Shown here: piece by piece, positions 15,701-22,568 of the stretch
Numbering within the stretch: position 1 is the stretch's first letter
Layout: every line of letters starts with the position of its first letter
Assembly: GCA_900545835.1 (NCBI GenBank)
Contig: URBB01000011.1
Location: forward strand, 1-27,533
Reading direction: 5' to 3'
Source: an uncultured Collinsella sp.
GTDB taxonomy: Bacteria; Actinomycetota; Coriobacteriia; Coriobacteriales; Coriobacteriaceae
Length of the DNA: 27,533 nt
The notes under the pieces: generated by a model
Told to the model about the DNA's origin: nothing
Seen by the model: the letters and a program-made list of their open reading frames with translations, nothing else
The model's database searches: none
Program-made: the position numbers and the translations under genes

Positions 15701-15713
15701 TAATGGCGTCCAT
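12705..15713 (-). CDS. ebgA: Beta-galactosidase large subunit, glycoside hydrolase family 2
   Basis: Predicted to hydrolyse lactose and other beta-galactosides in the cytoplasm. The 1002-residue protein has the LacZ/EbgA layout: an N-terminal sugar-binding domain (from about residue 45), an immunoglobulin-like domain, a TIM barrel (about 310-600) and a C-terminal beta-galactosidase small-chain domain. The acid/base glutamate is Glu435 in WSMGNESGYG and the nucleophile is Glu497 in INCEYGHSMGN. No signal peptide is present. The ATG at 15713 is preceded by GAAGGAG. The following ebgC shows that it is the EbgA type, which works with a small subunit, rather than stand-alone LacZ. Three operator palindromes upstream and a divergent LacI-type gene suggest induction by a galactoside. 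Confidence 0.95.
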   Translation of the reverse strand: MDAINDWENQALTHRNRLAPHAYFMGYETADLAATYSRELSRGFVQLSGSWQFRLFEGPAAVSNEELSTYEPEWDHVEVPHLWQVDGYGNLAYTDEGFPFPVDQPFVPSDDPTGVYQRIVNLPAVPAGAREIIRFDGIESYGELYVNGQFIGMTKGSRLSAEFDVTDALVEGDNLFAVKVLQYSDGSYIEDQDMWWASGIFRDVYLMQRPAAHLVDFRFRTHREGDAALITLDTVVEGATRVVYTLSDGENVVATGECVDGHAECSVTDAHFWNPEDPFLYDLTFEVYDGDQVSEYVPHRQGLAEVTVEGNHIYLNGTYFKMHGVNRHDHDDHKGRAVGLDRMRRDLELMKQHNINAVRTSHYANDPRFYELCDEYGIMLVAETDMESHGFENIGNIALVTDDSAWEPAYVDRIERLVMQERNHACIIMWSMGNESGYGCNIRAMYAKAHELDGRPVHYEEDRNADTVDVISTMYSRVSQMNDFGEHPFPKPRINCEYGHSMGNGPGGLSEYQEVFDRWDCIQGQFIWEWCDHGLAAVTEDGVAYDMYGGDNGDYPNNSNFCIDGMVFPWQQPSPGLTEYGQVICPVRMAYDAEAGELTVTNKRWFTTLEDVCLSAETLVDGDVVCRKTLMPGAVAPGESVQLPLVIHEAAVGETLLTVRAYTMAAHVWCEPMFQLGASQFAIANHPAPAIAAPARPELTVEETEQEIRIHSLNGELAFSKVNGTVSEWKASGRDVMASGPQVGFWHPLVDNHAQEYDSLWKDNFIDVMQTSTRKVTWKQDGNVVVVTVSQRIAPPVRAFGMRVELVYTVLPSGRVDLKVSGEPYGDYSDIIPRIGISFEVPGCDRAVEWYGHGPGENYPDSLRANPVGHYRTTVDDMFTPYVMPQDCANREGTRWVALRSSHGDGLVVTRPSDAASNPFSFSAWPYSCEAIDNAKHVYDLVKGDTVTVNINDQLLGLGSNSWGSEVLDSYRTRFESFSFEVSLRPLTSADLAQALAPIKEA

Positions 15714-15748
15714 GGTGATGCTCCTTCGTCATCGTAGTGATTCTTGTG

Positions 15749-15758
15749 CAACCGGTTG
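15749..15758. promoter_or_regulatory. ebg operator 1
   Basis: CAACCGGTTG is a perfect ten-base palindrome with a central CG, within TGTGCAACCGGTTGTCC. It lies 36 bases upstream of the ebgA start codon. This is a typical LacI-family half-site arrangement, and the cognate regulator gene is probably the divergent one at 16090. Confidence 0.8.
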
Positions 15759-15790
15759 TCCTTATCTTAAGGGCGATGCAAAAAACTGTG

Positions 15791-15800
15791 CAACCGGTTG
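15791..15800. promoter_or_regulatory. ebg operator 2
   Basis: A second CAACCGGTTG has the same flanks as operator 1 (TGTG before, TCC after) and a centre-to-centre distance of 42 bases, about four helical turns. Confidence 0.8.
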
Positions 15801-15835
15801 TCCGCTGAACGGTCGATTTGGCCGGGTTAACGGTG

Positions 15836-15845
15836 TAACCGGTTG
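15836..15845. promoter_or_regulatory. ebg operator 3
   Basis: TAACCGGTTG differs from the other two by one base and is followed by TACAACCG, a further half-site. The centre lies 45 bases from operator 2. Three sites in phase suggest multivalent repression of ebgAC. Confidence 0.7.
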
Positions 15846-16089
15846 TACAACCGCGACACTTATGTCACCCTGAGTATCGAAACTCAGCGCAAGACATCGT
15901 TCTTAAGCTCGTAGGCAACCCCCACGCCCGCTGATATCTCACCCATACGAGACGTATTCGATTGCGGCTTGGTTGCAAAACGACACCGGTCACCGGATAT
16001 CATGAACGCTGTTCAGGCGCGCTATAGTAAGCTGTATCCGCACCAGCCCGTATCAGCGACAACATCGACCGCATTCTCCAGGAGACGCC

Positions 16090-17106
16090 ATGACCCAACC
16101 AGTTCGCACCGCACCTACGCTTGCCGAGGTTGCCGCAGCTGCCGGCGTGTCGCGCTCCACGGCATCGCGCGCTCTCAACGATTCGCCCCGCATTAGCGAG
16201 GAAACCAAAAGACGCGTCCGCGCGGCGGCCAAGGAAGTCAATTTTGTCCCCAACGCTCGTGGCCGAGCGCTCGCTGTCGGGCGCACGGAAATCATCGCCG
16301 TGCTCGTGACCGAGCCCCTGAGTGAACTCTTCAGCGACCCCACCTATAGCGAGTTTTTGAGCGGCATTACCGAGGAACTGTCGGAGTCGTCCTATCTGCC
16401 CGTTATCTTACAGGCGTCTTCTACGCATGAGCGCAACCGCGCACGCGAGCACTTTGAGCGCCGCTCGTTCGACGCCGTGATCGACGTCTCCCCCTACAAG
16501 GGCAGTGAGCTGCTCGAGGTGCTGCGCGAGTTGAACGTTCCGACCGTATTGTGCGGCCAGCTCGAAGGCCATCCCTACCGTGATGTGTTCTCGACGGTCT
16601 ATTCAGACGACGAAGAGGGCGGACGCTTTGCGGCGCTCGCCATGAAGAAGCGCGGGCGCAAGGATATCGTTGCCGTGCTGGGACCTCAGGACAACCCCGC
16701 CGTCATCGATCGCCTTCGCGGCTACCGTGCCATTTTGGGCGAAAGCCTTCCAGACGAGAATGTCATCTATACCGGATGGAGCAGCGGAGACGGCTACCAA
16801 GCCATGCGGCGGCTGCTCGCGCGCGAAATCTACGCCGACGGCGTGCTATGCGGATCGGATCGTATCGCAACCGGCGTTATCGCCGCGCTCAACGAAGCCG
16901 GAATCAACGTGCCAAACGACGTTTCGGTCGTGGGCTTCGACGACCACGAGGTCGCCACTCGCACCGCCCCCGCGCTTACGACCATTCGTCAGCCGCTGCG
17001 CGAAGAAGGCCGCGCGGCCGCGGGGATCGCACTCGATATGATCAACGGTGCCGAGCCCACCACCACCGTCATGCACATGCAGCTCGTTCAGAGAGACTCG
17101 CTGTAA
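16090..17106 (+). CDS. LacI-family transcriptional regulator of the ebg genes
   Basis: This 338-residue regulator has the LacI helix-turn-helix TLAEVAAAAGVSRSTASRAL (residues 10-29), the hinge-region ending before GRTEIIAVLV (about residue 65), and a two-lobed sugar-binding domain. The late segment VSVVGFDDHEVATRTAPALT is the typical LacI/GalR core. The ATG at 16090 is preceded by CAGGAG at five bases. It is divergent from ebgA, with three palindromic operators between, so repression of ebgAC relieved by a galactoside is the expected role. This is an inference from position. It is clearly a different subgroup from the regulator at 5192-6271. Confidence 0.9.
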   Translation: MTQPVRTAPTLAEVAAAAGVSRSTASRALNDSPRISEETKRRVRAAAKEVNFVPNARGRALAVGRTEIIAVLVTEPLSELFSDPTYSEFLSGITEELSESSYLPVILQASSTHERNRAREHFERRSFDAVIDVSPYKGSELLEVLRELNVPTVLCGQLEGHPYRDVFSTVYSDDEEGGRFAALAMKKRGRKDIVAVLGPQDNPAVIDRLRGYRAILGESLPDENVIYTGWSSGDGYQAMRRLLAREIYADGVLCGSDRIATGVIAALNEAGINVPNDVSVVGFDDHEVATRTAPALTTIRQPLREEGRAAAGIALDMINGAEPTTTVMHMQLVQRDSL

Positions 17107-17165
17107 AAACTGGGATGGGCTTTCCGCTCGGCCCGGCCTCCCCAAGCCCTCGAAACATCGACGCA

Positions 17166-17201
17166 TAAAAAACGAGGGAAGGCACGCGTCCTTCCCTCGT
17201 T
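17166..17201 (-). terminator. Terminator of aspS, possibly bidirectional
   Basis: A perfect 12-bp stem (17171-17182 with 17190-17201) and seven-base loop are followed on the minus strand by TTTTTTA. It lies between two convergent genes. On the plus strand no T-tract follows, so efficient action is expected mainly for aspS. Confidence 0.9.
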
Positions 17202-17224
17202 ACAGGCACTATGTAGCCGCTCTC

Positions 17225-19012
17225 CTACATCAGGCGCAGGCTGACGTCCTTGAGCTGGGCGCCGGAAACGGCACTCGGAGCGCCCGACATAAGGTCGGAG
17301 CCGCTGGCCGTCTTGGGGAACGCCATGACGTCGCGGATGGAATCGGAACCGGTGAGCAGCATGCATACGCGGTCCAGGCCCAGAGCGAAACCGCCCATCG
17401 GGGGCGCACCAAACTTGAGGGCCTCCATGAGGAAGCCAAACTGAGACTCGGCGCGCTCCTCGGTAAAGCCCAGGAGCTTGAGCATGGACATCTGCATCTC
17501 GGCGTTGTGGATACGCATACCGCCACCGCCGGCCTCAAAGCCGTCCATGACAAAGTCGTAGGTGCACGAACCGGCTGCCAGGGGATCGGCCTCGATCTTG
17601 GCGATGTCGGTCTCGGTCGGCAGGGTAAAGGGCTGGTGCTCGGCAGGATAGGCCTTGCGATCCTCGTCCCAATGGAACAGCGGGAAGTTGACGACCCACA
17701 GGAAGTCGTGACCCTCGCGCTTGATCTCGAGCGCGTTGGCCATGTGCGAACGCATGCCGCCCAGGATCTCGTCAGAGAGCAGGCGCGGGCCGGCGGCGAA
17801 CATCACAAGGTCGCCGGGCTCGACGTCCATGCGCTCGCGCAGAGCCGCCATCTCCTCGTCCGAGAAGAACTTGACGATGGGGCTGTTGATGGAGCCATCC
17901 TCGCGGAAGGCGATCCATGCCAGGCCCTTGGCGCCAAACGTGGAAGCCACGCCGGCGAGCTTATCGATCTTGGCACGTGCCCAGGCACCGGCGCCCTTGG
18001 CGTTGATGGCCTTGACGACAGAGCCCTCCTCGTTTGCGGCAGTCGCAAAGACCTTGAACTTGGAGTTGGCAAAGATGTCGGTCAGGTCGACCAGATGCAT
18101 GCCATAGCGGGTATCGGGCTTGTCGGAGCCATAGGTGTCCATGGCCTCCCAGTAGTTCATGCGACGCAGCGGCGTGGGCATCTCGACACCCATGCGGCCG
18201 AAGGCATCGGCCAGGACCTCTTCGAGCGCGCTCATAACGTCGTTCTGGTCCACGAAGGACATCTCGATATCGACCTGAGTGAACTCGGGCTGACGGTCGG
18301 CACGCAGGTCCTCGTCGCGGAAGCACTTGGCAACCTGATAGTAGCGCTCGACGCCACCGACCATAAGCAGCTGCTTCAGGAGCTGCGGGGACTGCGGCAG
18401 GGCGTAGAAGTTGCCCGGCTGAATACGGCTGGGAACGATGAAGTCGCGGGCGCCCTCGGGCGTGGACTTGAACAGGGAGGGCGTCTCGACCTCCATGAAC
18501 TCACGGTTGTGCAGCGCCTCGCGAATGGCAAAGGTAAAGTCGGAGCGCAGCTTGAGGTTGGCCATCATCTCGGGACGGCGGAGGTCCAGATAGCGATAGC
18601 GCAGGCGAGTGTCCTCGCTGGTCTCGATGCCGTCCTCGATCTGGAACGGCGGGGTGACGGACGTGTTGAGAACCTCGGCGTGGTCGGTCAGGACCTCGAT
18701 CTCGCCGGTCGCGAGCTTGGTGTTGGTGGTCTCCTCGCCACGGGAGCGCACGACGCCGTGGATCTTGATGGGCCACTCGGGACGCATGGTCTCGGCGATC
18801 TTAAAGGCGTCGCCGTCGGAGTGCTCGGGGTCGAAGGTGAGCTGCGTGATGCCCTCGCGGTCGCGAAGATCGCAGAAGATAAGGCCGCCGTGGTCGCGGC
18901 GACGGCTCACCCAACCGGTGAGGGTGACCTCTTCGCCCACGTTCTCGCGGCGAAGCTCGCCGCAGGTACGGGTGTGCATGGAATGCTCGTCGATGGGACG
19001 GGTCTGGCTCAT
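17225..19012 (-). CDS. aspS: Aspartate-tRNA ligase
   Basis: This 595-residue class II aminoacyl-tRNA synthetase charges tRNA-Asp with aspartate in the cytoplasm. It has the bacterial length and domain order: an N-terminal OB-fold anticodon-binding domain (HTRTCGELRRENVGEEVTLT start), a catalytic core with motif 2 around CFRDEDLRADRQPEFTQ (about residues 215-235), an inserted GAD domain, and motif 3 in GGFALGLDRV near residue 535. The ATG at 19012 is preceded by AAAGGAGG. Whether it also charges tRNA-Asn cannot be decided here. It stands alone, with serB divergent. Confidence 0.97.
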   Translation of the reverse strand: MSQTRPIDEHSMHTRTCGELRRENVGEEVTLTGWVSRRRDHGGLIFCDLRDREGITQLTFDPEHSDGDAFKIAETMRPEWPIKIHGVVRSRGEETTNTKLATGEIEVLTDHAEVLNTSVTPPFQIEDGIETSEDTRLRYRYLDLRRPEMMANLKLRSDFTFAIREALHNREFMEVETPSLFKSTPEGARDFIVPSRIQPGNFYALPQSPQLLKQLLMVGGVERYYQVAKCFRDEDLRADRQPEFTQVDIEMSFVDQNDVMSALEEVLADAFGRMGVEMPTPLRRMNYWEAMDTYGSDKPDTRYGMHLVDLTDIFANSKFKVFATAANEEGSVVKAINAKGAGAWARAKIDKLAGVASTFGAKGLAWIAFREDGSINSPIVKFFSDEEMAALRERMDVEPGDLVMFAAGPRLLSDEILGGMRSHMANALEIKREGHDFLWVVNFPLFHWDEDRKAYPAEHQPFTLPTETDIAKIEADPLAAGSCTYDFVMDGFEAGGGGMRIHNAEMQMSMLKLLGFTEERAESQFGFLMEALKFGAPPMGGFALGLDRVCMLLTGSDSIRDVMAFPKTASGSDLMSGAPSAVSGAQLKDVSLRLM

Positions 19013-19268
19013 ACCAGTGATCCTCCTTTATGGATCTGTGCCGCCCCGTGTCGTTCCGGGCGGCGTCGTACAGATTTGCCCAGCCTGCGTAAACCGCGCA
19101 GCCAGACATGGCGTTCTATCTTATCGCACCTGTGTCGATGTGCCGCGGAAAAGTAGCTCCTGCCCAAAGACTTGACGGAGACGAAACAATTGACGCACCG
19201 CGGCACCCGCCCGCGCTCGTCACGTGCGACAATATGCCCCAATAAAACAGCACTTGGAAAGGCCCGTC

Positions 19269-19904
19269 ATGACTGCACGCCTCATTGTTATGGATATCGA
19301 CTCCACGCTCATCAACCAGGAGGTCATCGACCTGTTGGGCGAGGAGGCCGGCGTGGGCGAGCAGGTAGCGCAGATCACCGAGCGCGCCATGCGCGGCGAG
19401 CTCGACTTTAAGCAGGCGCTCGAGGAACGCGTGGGGCTGCTTGCCGGCTTGGATGAGAGCGTATTCGAGCGCACCTTTGAGCGCGTGACGTTTACCCCCG
19501 GCGCGCTGGAGCTTGTGCGCTCGGCACACAGCAAGGGCTGGAAGGTCGGCGTGGTAAGCGGCGGCTTTCACGAGGTCACCGACAAGATCGTGGCCGCCGC
19601 GGGCATCGACTTTTGCCTCGCTAACCGCCTGGAGGTCGTGGACGGCAAGCTCACCGGTAAGCTGGCGGCAGACATCGTGACCAAGGAGTCCAAGCTCATC
19701 CAGCTGCTGGATTGGGCGGTTGAGTGCGGTGTCGACATGGCCCACACCGTCGCGATCGGCGACGGCGCCAACGACATCCCCATGATTCAGGCCGCGGGCA
19801 CGGGCATCGCGTTTTGCGCCAAGCCCAAGACGCGCGAGGCCGCCCCGTTTGCCATCGACGAGCGCAACCTGATGCTCGCCATGGACATCATCCTGCGCGA
19901 CTAG
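19269..19904 (+). CDS. serB: Phosphoserine phosphatase (HAD family)
   Basis: Predicted to dephosphorylate O-phospho-L-serine, the last step of serine synthesis. The 211-residue protein has all HAD motifs in SerB form: DIDST with nucleophile Asp9 and Asp11, SGGF with Ser97, a lysine near 142, and GDGANDIPM with Asp165 and Asp169. It lacks the N-terminal ACT domain of some longer SerB proteins. The frame is open further upstream to 19224, but the ATG at 19269 has GGAAAGG at a good distance and begins MTARLIVMDID as a complete HAD strand. It is divergent from aspS. The serine assignment is likely; related HAD phosphatases act on other phosphate esters, so the substrate is not proven. Confidence 0.87.
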   Translation: MTARLIVMDIDSTLINQEVIDLLGEEAGVGEQVAQITERAMRGELDFKQALEERVGLLAGLDESVFERTFERVTFTPGALELVRSAHSKGWKVGVVSGGFHEVTDKIVAAAGIDFCLANRLEVVDGKLTGKLAADIVTKESKLIQLLDWAVECGVDMAHTVAIGDGANDIPMIQAAGTGIAFCAKPKTREAAPFAIDERNLMLAMDIILRD

Positions 19905-19940
19905 CCGATCTGTCTAACAATTGAATCAGTCTGTCCTATA

Positions 19941-19974
19941 GTTTCCGAACAATTTTGTCTTAGTGTTCGGAAAC
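19941..19974. promoter_or_regulatory. Inverted repeat upstream of larB
   Basis: GTTTCCGAAC (19941-19950) and GTTCGGAAAC (19965-19974) are perfect 10-bp inverted copies with 14 bases between. They lie 45-78 bases upstream of the larB start, where the promoter should be. The TetR-family product of the third gene in this operon is a candidate binder, although the 24-base half-site spacing is wide for one dimer. The same repeat is not present upstream of larA. Confidence 0.55.
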
Positions 19975-20018
19975 ATACCCTTTGAGTGCTAGACTTTGCG
20001 CCGTCGAAGGGAACATAT

Positions 20019-20801
20019 ATGGATAAGCGAGATCTTGAGCAGTTGCTGAGCGATGTTGCCGGCGGAGCAGTCGCCCCGGCAGACGCCCTCACGCGCATCC
20101 AGACGGCGCCAACCGCCGATCTGGGTTTTGCGCAGCTCGATCTTTCGCGCGGGGTGCGCCAGGGAGCCGGCGAGGTTGTCTACGGTGCCGGTAAAACCGC
20201 CGAGCAGATTGCCGCCATTATCAAAGCACTGCGCGATGCCGGTCAGGAGCGCATCCTGGTCACGCGCCTGGATGCCAAAAAGGCAGCCCGCACCTCGGAG
20301 CTCCTCGACAACGACATCGACCTGGGATATGTCCCGGACGCGCAGCTCGCCCTCGTGGGCGGCAAGCCCTCCCCCACCGGCAACGGACGCATCGTCGTCG
20401 CCTGCGCCGGCACGAGCGACCTGCCCGTCGCCGAAGAGGCGGCACTGACGGCCGAGTTCTACGGCAACGAGGTCAATCGACTCTACGACGTAGGTGTCGC
20501 CGGCCTGCACCGCCTGCTCGCTCATGCTGAGGAACTTGCCCAGGCGCAGGTGGTCATCGCCATCGCCGGCATGGAAGGCGCCCTGGCGAGCGTTATCGGC
20601 GGCCTTGTGAGCTGTCCGGTCATCGCCGTCCCCACCAGCGTGGGCTATGGCGCGAGCTTTGGCGGCGTGGCCGCACTGCTCGCCATGCTCAACTCCTGCG
20701 CCAGCGGCGTTTCAGTCGTCAACATCGACAATGGCTTCGGCGCCGCCTACCAGGCAAGTCTTATCAATCATTTGAGCGCCGGCACGCCCTGCGCCCGTTA
20801 A
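20019..20801 (+). CDS. larB: Nickel-pincer cofactor biosynthesis protein LarB
   Basis: Predicted to carboxylate and hydrolyse nicotinic acid adenine dinucleotide to the dicarboxylated mononucleotide, the first step of the nickel-pincer cofactor of lactate racemase. The 260-residue protein has an N-terminal helical part (about 1-120) and a PurE-like domain with VVACAGTSDLPVAEEA, GLHRLL and PTSVGYGASFGGVAALLAML. Cys227 in LNSCASG probably corresponds to the catalytic cysteine known in Lactiplantibacillus LarB. A longer frame starts at a GTG at 19986, but the ATG at 20019 has GAAGGGA seven bases upstream and begins MDKRDLEQLL as family members do. larC follows with only ten bases between, so they form an operon. 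Confidence 0.93.
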   Translation: MDKRDLEQLLSDVAGGAVAPADALTRIQTAPTADLGFAQLDLSRGVRQGAGEVVYGAGKTAEQIAAIIKALRDAGQERILVTRLDAKKAARTSELLDNDIDLGYVPDAQLALVGGKPSPTGNGRIVVACAGTSDLPVAEEAALTAEFYGNEVNRLYDVGVAGLHRLLAHAEELAQAQVVIAIAGMEGALASVIGGLVSCPVIAVPTSVGYGASFGGVAALLAMLNSCASGVSVVNIDNGFGAAYQASLINHLSAGTPCAR

Positions 20802-20811
20802 GGAGCATTTC

Positions 20812-21720
20812 ATGTCCAACCATCAGCACACGCTTATCATCGACGGCACCTCGGGCATCAGCGGCGACATGACCGTCGCAGCCCTGCTCGACCTGGGCGC
20901 CAGCGAGGAGCACCTGCGCGAACAGCTCGCCACGCTGCCGGTCGGCGGCTTTGAGATTGCCGTCACCCGCGTAAACAAGCATGGCATCGACGCCTGCGAC
21001 TTTGACGTTCAGCTGGCAGAGGAGCTCGAGAACCATGATCACGACATGGCCTGGCTCTACGGCAACGAAGCAGCTGGCGAGCACACACATGAGCATGAGC
21101 ATCATGATCATGGCGAACACGAACACGAGCACCGCCATGAGCACGCACATGGCCACGACCACGACCACGAGGGTCACCATCACGCCCACCACCATCACCA
21201 CCGCTCTTTGGCCGATGTCACGACGATCATCGACGGCTCACAGCTAAGCGATGGCGCCGAGCGTCGCGCGATCGCCATCTTTACCGCGCTCGCCGCCGCC
21301 GAGGCCAAGGCTCACGGCAAAACGCCCGAGACCGTCATGTTCCACGAGGTAGGCGCCATCGATTCCATCGTCGACGTCTGCTCGGTCGCCATCTGCCTCG
21401 ATGACCTGGGTATCGAGGATATTGTTGTCGAGTCGCTCTCCGAGGGTCACGGCACCATCCACTGTGCCCACGGCTTTATGCCCATCCCGGTGCCCGCCGT
21501 CGTCAACCTATGCCAAGCAGGCAATATCGCCCTCACGCCCGCACCGGTCGCCGGCGAGCTCGTGACGCCCACGGGCGCCGCCATCGTCGCCGCACTGCGT
21601 ACGTCCGAGCACCTGCCAGTCCGCTACCGCATCGAGGCCGTCGGCTACGGCGCCGGCAAGCGCCCCTACGAGGACTGCTCCGGCACGCTCCGCTGCCTGC
21701 TCGTTCACGCGGACGCATAG
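20812..21720 (+). CDS. larC: Nickel insertion protein LarC, N-terminal half only (LarC1-type)
   Basis: LarC inserts nickel into the pincer cofactor in a CTP-dependent reaction. This 302-residue protein shows the N-terminal LarC domain: DGTSGISGDMTVAALLDLG (residues 11-29), HEVGAIDSIVD, GHGTIHCAHGFMPIPVPAVV and ELVTPTGAAI. Residues 75-130 are a metal-binding-like tail with 25 histidines. The protein ends at GYGAGKRPYEDCSGTLRCLL, where full-length LarC (about 400 residues or more) would continue into the C-terminal LarC2 domain, known to bind CTP. In Lactiplantibacillus plantarum that half is reached by ribosomal frameshifting. Here no LarC2 sequence follows in any frame, because a TetR gene starts two bases after the stop. 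LarC2 may be encoded elsewhere, or this protein may work alone. Confidence 0.88.
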   Translation: MSNHQHTLIIDGTSGISGDMTVAALLDLGASEEHLREQLATLPVGGFEIAVTRVNKHGIDACDFDVQLAEELENHDHDMAWLYGNEAAGEHTHEHEHHDHGEHEHEHRHEHAHGHDHDHEGHHHAHHHHHRSLADVTTIIDGSQLSDGAERRAIAIFTALAAAEAKAHGKTPETVMFHEVGAIDSIVDVCSVAICLDDLGIEDIVVESLSEGHGTIHCAHGFMPIPVPAVVNLCQAGNIALTPAPVAGELVTPTGAAIVAALRTSEHLPVRYRIEAVGYGAGKRPYEDCSGTLRCLLVHADA

Positions 21721-21722
21721 CC

Positions 21723-22262
21723 ATGGACGCCCGCAAGGCAAAAAGCCGCGCCGCCATCGTTTCGGCATTCTCCGAATTGCTGTGCGAAGAAGACTACGGC
21801 AAGATCACCGTCGGCGACATCATCGCACGCGCTCACGTAGGCCGCGCGACATTCTACGGTCTCTTTAAGAGCAAAGACGACCTACTGTCCGAGCTCGTGA
21901 GCGACATCTGCACCCACGCCCTCGACGACGATGGCACACCACTCGACGACCCACTCGTGCAGGTCGAGCACATTCTCAACAACCTCTGGGAGCGTCGCCA
22001 GGGCGTTCGAGCCCTCGTAGCCGGCGCCGGCTCACGCGTCTTCGCCGACAGCCTACGCAAGACCATCATGTCACGAGCAGCCGAAACCGTCCCCACCGAC
22101 CCAAACGGCCCCGCCGCCACCATGGACCGCAGCTTCCTACTACACCACATAGCCTCAAGCTTCGTAGGAATGGTCCAATGGTGGGCCTGGCACAACTTCG
22201 AAGCAGACAAAACCGACGTAGCCAAAGACTACCTATCAGCCATCAAGCCCCTCTTCAACTAA
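21723..22262 (+). CDS. TetR-family transcriptional regulator
   Basis: This 179-residue protein has a TetR-type helix-turn-helix in residues about 8-52 (ITVGDIIARAHVGRATFYGLF) and an all-helical ligand/dimer domain with a Trp-rich stretch (MVQWWAWHNF) near the C terminus. The ATG lies two bases after the larC stop with no SD, so it is probably translated by coupling to larC. Being the third gene of larB-larC-tetR, it is a good candidate to control lar genes, in place of the CRP-type LarR of Lactiplantibacillus. This is inferred from position only. Its last 40 or so codons favour A-ending codons (CTA, GTA, ATA, TCA, GGA) more than the genes upstream. Confidence 0.83.
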   Translation: MDARKAKSRAAIVSAFSELLCEEDYGKITVGDIIARAHVGRATFYGLFKSKDDLLSELVSDICTHALDDDGTPLDDPLVQVEHILNNLWERRQGVRALVAGAGSRVFADSLRKTIMSRAAETVPTDPNGPAATMDRSFLLHHIASSFVGMVQWWAWHNFEADKTDVAKDYLSAIKPLFN

Positions 22263-22417
22263 GTAAGAAGCTCATCCCAAAGCATCGCCCCAACCCAGGC
22301 CGCCACGCACCCCAAAGTGTCACTCGCACCTCAAAGCGCCTAACAACAAAGTGCCCACCACATCCAAATTCAGATATATATGTTGGTTGCTTGTTCGAAC
22401 ACAACTGGATTCCCGCA

Positions 22418-22544
22418 GGGTCCGGCATAGGTTAACTTTTCGCCGCACTCCGCAGGACGCAAGAAGCTCTCGCCGCACGAAGTGCGCAGCGAGAGCTTCT
22501 TGCATGTCCGAGGACGCGGCGAAAAGTTAACCTATGCCGGACCC
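22418..22544. repeat. 127-bp nested hairpin element A, downstream of larD
   Basis: The order on the plus strand is: outer arm of 29 bases (22418-22446), 12-base linker ACTCCGCAGGAC, inner arm of 15 (22459-22473), apical CGCAC-GAA-GTGCG plus CA, inner arm (22489-22503), 12-base linker ATGTCCGAGGAC, outer arm (22516-22544). Both pairs of arms are perfect. The linkers can pair partly (GGAC with GTCC, CTC with GAG), leaving CGCA bulged. It starts 24 bases after the larD stop codon on the minus strand and has no T-tract on either side. The rest of the 306-base gap between tetR and larD (22263-22417) holds no gene or terminator that I can see. Confidence 0.85.
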
Positions 22545-22568
22545 GGGCGTTATATCAATTGTCTTGGA

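Larger units (their letters stand above)
15714..16089. other. Intergenic region between ebgA and its regulator
   Basis: This divergent promoter region holds three operators on the ebgA side (15749-15845, listed separately). Between them, 15806-15834 resembles 4852-4880 upstream of uxaC. The stretch 15850-16089 up to the regulator start has TATAGT at 16023-16028 as a possible -10 but no convincing -35, and nothing else I recognise. Confidence 0.6.

Noticed and set aside
14115..15737. Open frame of 540 codons antisense to ebgA
   Set aside because: It overlaps the confidently assigned catalytic gene and has no family features.
17048..19156. Open frame of 702 codons antisense to aspS
   Set aside because: aspS has full class II synthetase motifs in this region; the antisense translation shows no recognisable protein and no SD at its start.
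21055..21210. CRISPR-like or tandem repeat
   Set aside because: The CAC/CAT-rich stretch is the coding sequence for the histidine-rich part of LarC, without repeat units separated by spacers.
22418..22544. Reading the hairpin elements as integron attC sites
   Set aside because: Bulged hairpins conserved in shape are reminiscent of attC, but the ends lack the GTTRRRY core, and there is no integrase and no cassette array.
22418..22544. Reading element A as an ordinary Rho-independent terminator
   Set aside because: Stem-loop size (127 bases) and the lack of a T-tract on both strands do not fit. A role in ending or protecting the RNA remains possible but of another kind.
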